DNA from: Mesostigma viride
Taxonomy: Eukaryota > Streptophyta > Mesostigmatophyceae > Mesostigmatales > Mesostigmataceae
Length of the DNA stretch: 64,000 nucleotides
Direction of reading: 5' to 3'
Assembly (NCBI GenBank): GCA_009746045.1
Contig: RPFO01000003.1
Coordinates: 26,001-90,000 of the forward strand
The notes below the pieces were generated by a model. That model was not told the origin of the DNA. It made no database searches and was given only the letters and a program-made list of their open reading frames with translations. Within the stretch, counting starts at the first letter, position 1; each line of letters begins with the position of its first letter. The position numbers and the translations under genes are program-made. This document shows, in pieces, positions 57,752 to 64,000 of this stretch.

Positions 57752-59440
57752 CCCCTAAATGGTCTTGCGGCCGATTTTCCGCCAAAAATCGAGTTCCAGC
57801 CGATGCATCGGCCCCTTCTCGGGCGACCAAATGCCGCGAAAACTATTGAGAATTAGGAAACGTTTAGCTGAGAAGATCGAAAGTTTATAAAATACTCTAA
57901 AGCATGGTATATGGGTTTGCATACTTCTGACAAAGTTATAGAGGTGTTCTGGCCGGTCAAAGTACAAGGGGTCAGGGTACTTTTTCACGTACAACGTGCA
58001 TTCCGGAAAACGACGACCTGGCCATGGCGGCTTGCGCCCACGCATGGCATTTACGTTTTCGTTCGAATTTTCTGACCAAACTTAGGATATTGATTTTATA
58101 CGTCCTAAAGATCATACAGGCCAATTTCTGGTTCGCGGGAATGCCATTTGATAGGTGTCGGCAGCGTTCTTGCTGGAAAAAACTGCGATCAGGCCGGACG
58201 ATAGAAACGTTGACAGCAATACCTTTCCGGCGTATTTTAAAGGATATATCGGTTTCTTTATACTTTTTATGATACATAGTAGTCGTAAACGTGCGAGGGT
58301 GGCCAGAAATCGCCGAATCCAGCGACCATGCTGCACAACTTTGGTGTGCCGAAATGCGCCATTTTGCGGCCACCGCCTGGGCCAAGGTAACGCCATCCAT
58401 GCCTGGTAAAGCTTAAGCATCGTTTTCCTATCGATGTTTGACGTTTATATATACGTTCTAGCTTGTGTAGCACATTCTTTTTGCATTATTCATGCTCTTT
58501 CTTGACCCTGGCCTGGCCCCTTTCTAAAACACCCTTCTTAGATGCTTCCCTCAGTCAGTTGACCTGCCACAGGGTGATGGTGATAAGTTTTAGAGGCTGT
58601 ATGGGTTTGAATACCTCCATATATGTTTGTTATACATTTCCCATACACATATTGCATGAGTGTGAGGCAGTTGGCTGGTCGCTGTGGCATCATCAAGCAC
58701 GTAACTGGTGAGTAAAAGCTTCCCATTGACAGCATGTGCCACCAGGTGTGCTGGCCATCACCTGGCAAGCTATAGCAGCTTAGGCCTAGTTTATCCTTGC
58801 TAGGGCAGGCTGAAATAGGCTCAACATCACTAGTTTGTTGGTGGCTGTCTCCTAGAATGCATGCCTTGCGTAGGGTATCCGTACCACGTTACCTACGTGC
58901 ATGGACAAGGTAGCACCTGCACATAGGTGCCATGTAAGGGCAGTGTGATGATGCAGTTATGTTTCCCCATCATTGTGGAAGGGAAATGTATTGTTTGGCA
59001 TGGTTGGTGGCTATATTAGTAGGTAGTATGCCCACCCCTACCCCCTTGGTTGCTTTTTACCAACGGTACCCCTATGGGCTGTACTGGGTGTAACTGCTGG
59101 TATACCCACCCAAATGATGACCCCAATGGCTCAAACTGTTCAGCAGCTAATTGTTTATCATCCCTGAAGTGGTAGGTGCCTAGGTCTTATAACATAATTC
59201 AAAATGCACATTCTACCAAAAATGAAAACGCGCGTCTTGACCCCCCTGACTTTGACGGCAGTTATACATGGCCTACCCTGCATATATGTGAGGTTGTGAT
59301 ATACCAACCCGAAGGGCAACTCATGGACATGCTTGGCCCCCAAGGACAGCCATTGGATATGGGTAGGTTGGATGGCATCTGGTTTGCAAAATTGTGAAGA
59401 TCCAGCCGATTTATCGGCAGGATCTCAGACCATTTAGGGG
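57752..59440. mobile_element. TTAA-flanked element B (1,689 bp)
   Basis: TSD TTAA (57748-57751, 59441-59444) and perfect 14-bp terminal inverted repeats CCCCTAAATGGTCT. Inside both ends lie palindromes: GCCGATGCATCGGC at 57799-57812 and GCCGATTTATCGGC at 59405-59418. The CCCC...GGGG ends at TTAA resemble piggyBac elements. The body is homologous to element A for more than 1 kb (for example 57960-58030 with 39115-39235, and 58340-58410 with 39520-39590). No transposase is recognised. Confidence 0.9.
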
Positions 59441-60323
59441 TTAATATAATAAAAAATAATTAATTAATGAATTAATTGATTAATTGAACTCGTACGTGCT
59501 CCCGTTGGGGAGTCACGGAGCACCGAGGTGCTTTTAATCCCTGTGGGTGCACAACATGGGAAGAAAGGGCAGACATCCCCTTTCTCCTTCATGCCAGAGG
59601 CATGCCACAGCTGCAATCGGACACGTTAGACGATCCGACAAGTTCTGCATGGGTGCAATATATGACCCATGTGAGCAATGTAGTATCATAAAAAGGAGTG
59701 TGCATGGGCAATCTGATCATAGCGCCAGGACGTAGCATGGCTGTACAACAAGGACTAAGCTAAGGCTATGCTGGTTGTGTACCGTGTGTTAGTAGCGGTG
59801 CACGTGACTAGGTACGTATGGTGGCACAGCTAGGCAAACATTCTAGGTAGCTTGGCTGCCATGGCGGCAGTGACTACCAATGGATACAAGCTATAGGGCT
59901 ATTATACAAGCTACTGCTAGCCCGCAGGGGGCGTCCACATCTTGTGGTTGATCATCAGGTCCCCGCCCCTCCAGTACACCTTGGGCTTCTGGGGGTCCTG
60001 AGCACTTGTGGCGGAGGTACGTATTTCGGCCGGCCACAGGTCGCGTCGCTGCTGCTGCTGGGCGGGGATCAGGTCGTCGTCCAGCGTCCAGGTGAGGTCG
60101 CATGCAACCTCTTGCGACGAGAATGGAACCGCTGCTTGTCCTCACGGGAGGGGAAGCCGGGTGAGCAGGACTGGTGGGGGAGCCGCCTTGTCCCGGGAGT
60201 GCCGGGAAGGCGGTGGCACCCACGCAGTTCTACCTCACCTACCAGGCCCATGAGGGCAATTAGGAGCTGGTCCTTGAGCTCGTCGGCAAGGGAGGTTGAC
60301 GTCTCACCTGGCTTCTGGGGGAA

Positions 60324-61751
60324 TTAATTAATTGATTAATTAAACTCGTGCTCCCGTTGGGGAGTCACGGAGCACCGAAGTGCTTTTAATCCCTGTGTGT
60401 GCACTACAGGAGAAAGGGCAGAGACCCCCAGTCTCCTTCATGCCAAAGGCATGCCACAGCTGCACTCGGGCGCGGCTAGCTAAAAGGACAGGCTAACGAT
60501 CCGGCAAACTGTGGGTGCAATAAGACCCATGTGAGCATATCATAGCAAGGAGCGTGGGCAAGTAATCTGAACATAGCCAGGGCGTAGCATGGCTGTACTA
60601 GGACTAGGCTAAGGCTATGGCTGGTTGTGTACCGTGCGTTGGCGGCACGTGACTAGGTGTTGGCACAGCTAGGCAACATTCTAGGCATGGCTGCCTTAGC
60701 GGCAGTGACGCCAATGGTTACAAGCTAGGGCTATTGCTATTCTAGCCCGCTGCGGGCGTCCACATCTTGTGGTTGATCATCAGGTCCCCGCCCCTCCAGT
60801 ACACCTTGGGCTTCTGGGGGTCCTGCTTATGGCGGAGGTATTCCGGCCACAGGTCGCGTCGCTGCTGTTGCTGAGCGGGGGTGAGGTCGTCATCCAGCGT
60901 CCAGGTGAGGTCGTGCAACCGCTTGCGACGAGAGAGGAACCGCTGCTTATCCTCAGGGGAGGGGAAGGTGAGTAGGACTGGTGGGGGAGCCGCCTTGTCC
61001 CGTGAGTGGGGAAGGCGGTGGCACCCACGCAGTTCTACCTCACCTACCAGGCCCATGAGGGTAAGAAGCTGGTTCTTGAGCTCGTCAGCAAGAGAGGTTG
61101 ACGTCTCACCTGGCTTCTGGGGGAAGCGACGTAGCACCACTCGGCACTCGCGGCGAGCGCGGTCGGTGACCTCCCGTTGCTGGGCCTGGCGGTGGTCCTC
61201 CAGCTCCTGGAGCTTTGTGGCGATGGCGTCGGTGGTGGAGGCGGTCGCTGACCGCAGCAGGTCCGCGTAGGAGAGCGGCGGGAGGTCGCCAGCATCCTGC
61301 CGGGGTGGCTGGGATGCAATGGTGGCCGTCTGCTCCGCTATCTTGGGGACCTGTGTGGCCAGGGCCTCGGTGTGGGCGGTGATGGCCTCAAGCTTCTTCA
61401 GGAGCACGCCACACTTGCCCTCCACCTGGTTAAGGCGAGAGACAAGTGCAGCATGCGTTTCCGAAGCCTGCGCCGCGGTGTGTAGCGCCGTGAACTGGGG
61501 TTGTAGCTTGTGGACGACCTTGGTTTCCACGTTGGAGACCCGGGCTTCCACCGTGTTGAGCGTCGTGTTCAGCGAAGTCAGCTTCTCGGCCAACGGCCAG
61601 GTCACGTGCTCCTCCAGCACTGCTCGGATGTCATCCTTGCAGAGGGAGGAAGCCGATGTGTCTGTCGGCCGCGCAGGCTGGGCTGGGGTGCGGATCCTGG
61701 CGACAATTCTGCGCGTAGGTAGCTGGAAGTAGCTGCACATGATGGCGATGC
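60324..61751 (-). mobile_element. Half-LINE, family B, inner 5'-truncated copy
   Basis: 1,428 bp with the 13-bp TSD GCTTCTGGGGGAA (60311-60323, 61752-61764). It carries most of ORF1, then a ~400-bp 3' UTR, hairpin and AATT tail. It inserted into the ORF1 of another copy of the same family, in the same orientation. Confidence 0.92.
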
Positions 61752-62241
61752 GCTTCTGGGGGAAGCGACGCAGCACCACCCGGCAGTCGCGGCGAGCGCG
61801 GTCGGTGGCCTCCCGTTGTTGTGCCTGGCGAAGGTCTTCAAGCTCCTGGAGTTTCGTAGCGATGGCGTCAGTGGTTGAGGCGGTACGTCGCTTTCCGCAG
61901 CAGGTTCGCATAGGAGAGGGGCGGGAGGTCGCCAGCATCCAGCCAGGGTGGCTGGGATGCGACATGGTGGCCGTATGCTCCGCTATCTTTGGGACCCGTG
62001 TGGCCAGGGCCTCGGTGTGGGCGGTGATGGCTTCAAGCTTCTTCATGAGCACGCCGCACTTGCCCTCCACCAGCTGGCGAGAGACAAGTGCAGCATGCGC
62101 CTCAGATGCCTGCGCCGCGGTCTGCAGCGCCGTGAACTGGGGTTGGAGCTTGTGGACGACCTTGGTTTCCACATTGGAGACCCGGGCCTCCACCGTGTTG
62201 AGCGGCGTGTTCAGCGAGGTCAGCTTCTCGGCTCGGCCAAT
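60742..62241 (-). CDS. Chimeric half-LINE ORF1 with duplicated coiled-coil half
   Basis: About 490 open codons. The first ~150 (VEARVSNVETKVVHKLQ, HTEALATRVPKIAEHTA, RRFPQK) belong to the outer element. They run in frame across the insertion point into the inner element, which repeats the same segment (VEARVSNVETKVVHKLQ again) and goes on to RRFPQKPGE, LLTFPSPEDKQRF, LDDDLTPAQQQQRRDLWP and the stop at 60742. The inner ORF1 is intact to its end. No ATG is seen at the start of the open frame. Confidence 0.75.
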   Translation of the reverse strand: MGRAEKLTSLNTPLNTVEARVSNVETKVVHKLQPQFTALQTAAQASEAHAALVSRQLVEGKCGVLMKKLEAITAHTEALATRVPKIAEHTATMSHPSHPGWMLATSRPSPMRTCCGKRRTASTTDAIATKLQELEDLRQAQQREATDRARRDCRVVLRRFPQKRIAIMCSYFQLPTRRIVARIRTPAQPARPTDTSASSLCKDDIRAVLEEHVTWPLAEKLTSLNTTLNTVEARVSNVETKVVHKLQPQFTALHTAAQASETHAALVSRLNQVEGKCGVLLKKLEAITAHTEALATQVPKIAEQTATIASQPPRQDAGDLPPLSYADLLRSATASTTDAIATKLQELEDHRQAQQREVTDRARRECRVVLRRFPQKPGETSTSLADELKNQLLTLMGLVGEVELRGCHRLPHSRDKAAPPPVLLTFPSPEDKQRFLSRRKRLHDLTWTLDDDLTPAQQQQRRDLWPEYLRHKQDPQKPKVYWRGGDLMINHKMWTPAAG

Positions 62242-62448
62242 TAATGAATTAATTAGACTCCTGCTCCCGTTGGGGAGTCAACGGAGCATTAATTAACCCC
62301 GAGGGATGGATGGGTGGGTGCAAACAGTCCTACCGGTCTACTAAGCTATCTACAGCAGCTACCTACGACATCTATCTAACAGCAACTAACTACAACATCT
62401 ATCTATACAGCATCACGTGGCCCTAGGGGAGCTGTCTGGCGTGCCTCT
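62242..62448 (-). mobile_element. 5'-truncated LINE 3' end, 207 bp
   Basis: 3' UTR of the full-length LINE type, with hairpin and tail in inverse orientation. The TSD CTCGGCCAAT lies at 62232-62241 and 62449-62458. A TTAATTAA is inserted next to the hairpin relative to the copy at 9150. Confidence 0.85.
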
Positions 62449-62768
62449 CTCGGCCAATGGCCAGGTCACGTGCTCCTCCAGCGCTGCTCGGATGTCATTC
62501 TTGCAGAGGGGCGGAGCCGATGTACGTGGCTGCTGGCTGTGCGGGCCGGGCTGGGTTGCGGAGCTTAGCGACGAGGTCGTCGCCAGTGAGCTTGTAGAAA
62601 CTGAAAAGGATAGCGAGGCGATGGTAAATAGAGGCTATGGGGTGCCAAGCCCTCTCCGGCCGTGATAATTGGAAAAAGCTGCAAGACAAGGCCAAGTGGG
62701 CCCAGGTAGTATAGTTCAAGACAACGCCCCCCCTGCTGTGGGGAAGAAGCGTATGTGCACCGATGGGA

Positions 62769-62815
62769 AGCATGCATGCATGCATGCATGCATGCATGCA
62801 TGCATGCATGCATGC
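62769..62815. repeat. (GCAT)n microsatellite
   Basis: About 11 perfect copies, directly left of the half-LINE insertion. It lies where the LINE 3' UTR should begin, so it may have expanded from a short GCATGC in that sequence. Confidence 0.95.
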
Positions 62816-62822
62816 CAGCAGA

Positions 62823-63569
62823 ATGCATGCCTGCAGAATGCCGCTCGCGGGGTAAGGCCGGCCCCTCCCCCTTGCTCCTCACCTTTGACACCATGGCGGA
62901 TAAGATGGAGTTCCTCAAGTGTCGCAAGCGGCTTGGGGGGACCGCCTACACGCTGGACGACAACTTGACCTTGACGCAGCAACAACGGCGACGGGAGCTA
63001 TGGCCGACCTACCTCCAGCTTCGGCAGAAGGCGGGGCAGAAGCCGGTCTACTGGAAGGGGGCGGACATCTACGTCGCCCACAAGCCCTGGCAGGCGACCC
63101 CTGCCGCCCCAGCCACCCCAGCCACCCCAGCCTAGGGAATATATAGCAGTAGTGTAGACTAGAAAGCTTAGTGACGTGGCCATGTATGCCTACGTGACGG
63201 GCCCACACCCGCCCTTGCAATAGCCGTAGCAATTTCGAGTCATGCTTTGCCCAAGCAGGGAGTTACTCTCTGCTGAGAGGCCATGTGTACCCCAGCTATA
63301 GCCTAGCCCAATACCTTCCACCCCATATGTCATGCAGGCCTTCTAGGCCCTCTCCTCAAGCCCCCCATGGGTGCCTGTGCTTGTTTAGGAGGCATGAACC
63401 ACCATGGAGGTGCAGGTGCACCTAGTGCACCCAGAGCAGGTGATAGTTGTACATCCTACACCTGCAGGTTGTCGCCCTGATTGTATTACAAACCCATAGA
63501 TGCCCCTTTCTCAGGGCTATGTGTTACATATGCTCCCCACGGAGCTATGATATTTTAATTAATTAATTA
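62823..63569 (+). mobile_element. Half-LINE, family A, 5'-truncated
   Basis: 747 bp with the TSD ATGCCAGCAGA. It has the end of ORF1 (LLLTFDTMADKMEFL, LTQQQRRRELWP, VYWKGADIYV, stop at about 63135), a 3' UTR, a hairpin at 63527-63549 and a (TTAA)n tail. It is almost identical to 40780-41502, so the two copies are recent relatives. Confidence 0.92.
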
Positions 63570-63920
63570 ATGCCAGCAGACGAGACCGCTAGGGTCCGGC
63601 CGGCCCCATCTAGTTAGAATAGATATATAAAATAGACCGGCAGGAATGTGTGCACATGCAATCAATCCGTGGATCCATCCACATCGGGGTTCGCGACGAC
63701 AAATCAACGAGAGCACGAGTATAATTAATTAATTAATTAATTACCCATGTAAATATCACGTACTTCTGGCGAATATGTAAATTTAAATTTAAACAGCCTC
63801 CGAAGTCAATCACCAAAGCTTAGGGAACATATTAAATTGTGCTCCGTGTCCTCCCGACGAAAGCAAAACTACATTTATAGAAACCAACCAGGGACGCATT
63901 TTACCAACCCGATCCGCCGA

Positions 63921-64000
63921 TCAAAGCTCATCCTTCATAAGCTCCTCCAGGTCAAACTCATCCTCCTCCTCAATCGCCGCATCCTTGCCATCCCACAGCT
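63921..64000 (-). CDS. C-terminal exon of an unidentified gene (partial)
   Basis: Minus-strand codons running off the right edge read LWDGKDAAIEEEDEFDLEE, then LMKDEL and stop at 63921-63923. The end is strongly acidic. The last four residues are KDEL, the ER-retrieval signal, but without a signal peptide in view this may be coincidence. The reading frame and acidic composition support a real exon. The gene family is not recognised. Confidence 0.5.
   Translation of the reverse strand, partial: LWDGKDAAIEEEDEFDLEELMKDEL

Larger units (their letters stand above)
59445..62662 (-). mobile_element. Half-LINE, family B, outer copy with two insertions
   Basis: Parts 62662-62459, 62241-61765 and 60310-59445. 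These hold an ORF1 (from about 62660 to 59919), a 3' UTR, the GTG/CAC-type hairpin (about 59490-59513) and an AATT tail. It is split by the inner copy at a duplicated GCTTCTGGGGGAA and by a LINE scrap at a duplicated CTCGGCCAAT. ORF1 leads straight into the 3' UTR with no ORF2. Confidence 0.8.
62667..63745 (+). mobile_element. LINE 3' fragment (full-length type), split by a half-LINE
   Basis: 62667-62768 encodes the ORF2 end (DKAKWAQV, PAVGKKR). A (GCAT)n run follows, and 63581-63745 is the 3' UTR with a damaged hairpin and an AATT tail. It is split at a duplicated ATGCCAGCAGA (62812-62822, 63570-63580). Confidence 0.8.

Overview
The window is eukaryotic nuclear DNA. Its genes carry GT-AG introns, and a large part of it is layered transposable elements. 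The plant-type PRPP synthetase, the mix of LINE, hAT-like and CACTA-like elements, and the long G/C homopolymers and microsatellites suggest a green alga. That placement is an inference; the species cannot be named from the sequence.

Three host genes are solid. A 7-exon ribose-phosphate pyrophosphokinase (PRPP synthetase) lies on the minus strand at 12161-16955. Its exons total 1041 nt and stay in frame. An intronless WDR3/UTP12-type WD40 protein of the small-subunit processome lies on the plus strand at 18281-21783, in one reading frame except for a shift at a G10 run. The two genes are head to head across about 1.3 kb. A 13-exon NAD(P) transhydrogenase lies on the minus strand at 43808-53743. 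Its exons total 3312 nt, in frame, with domain order dI-dII-dIII. The last exon of a further minus-strand gene is cut by the right edge at 63921-64000.

Layout: 1-1880 is a polypurine tract followed by an alternating GCGT/GT tract. 2341-3050 is a 184-bp tandem repeat. 3695-10373 holds nested LINEs, including one full-length copy (3871-9192). 10374-12160 has no recognised gene. 12161-21783 holds PRPP synthetase and WDR3. 22430-42560 is a dense transposon nest. 43808-53743 is the transhydrogenase. 55150-63745 is a second transposon nest.

Most nests can be unpicked exactly, because target-site duplications (TSDs) and interrupted reading frames survive. Recurrent themes are: (1) half-LINEs that encode ORF1 and a 3' UTR but no ORF2, in two families that share only their 3'-terminal hairpin and tail with full LINEs; (2) a conserved LINE 3' hairpin whose closing base pair changes in a compensatory way between copies; (3) two related ~1.7-kb elements flanked by TTAA, with unrelated terminal repeats but the same body, each with a palindrome just inside both ends; (4) a hAT-like and a CACTA-like element, both non-autonomous, inserted in one LINE; (5) introns of both spliced genes that contain decaying tandem copies of the adjacent exon edge with its splice site.

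The two spliced genes are metabolic: PRPP for nucleotide, histidine and tryptophan synthesis, and proton-coupled NADPH production. WDR3 acts in rRNA processing. Nothing in the sequence indicates they share a pathway.
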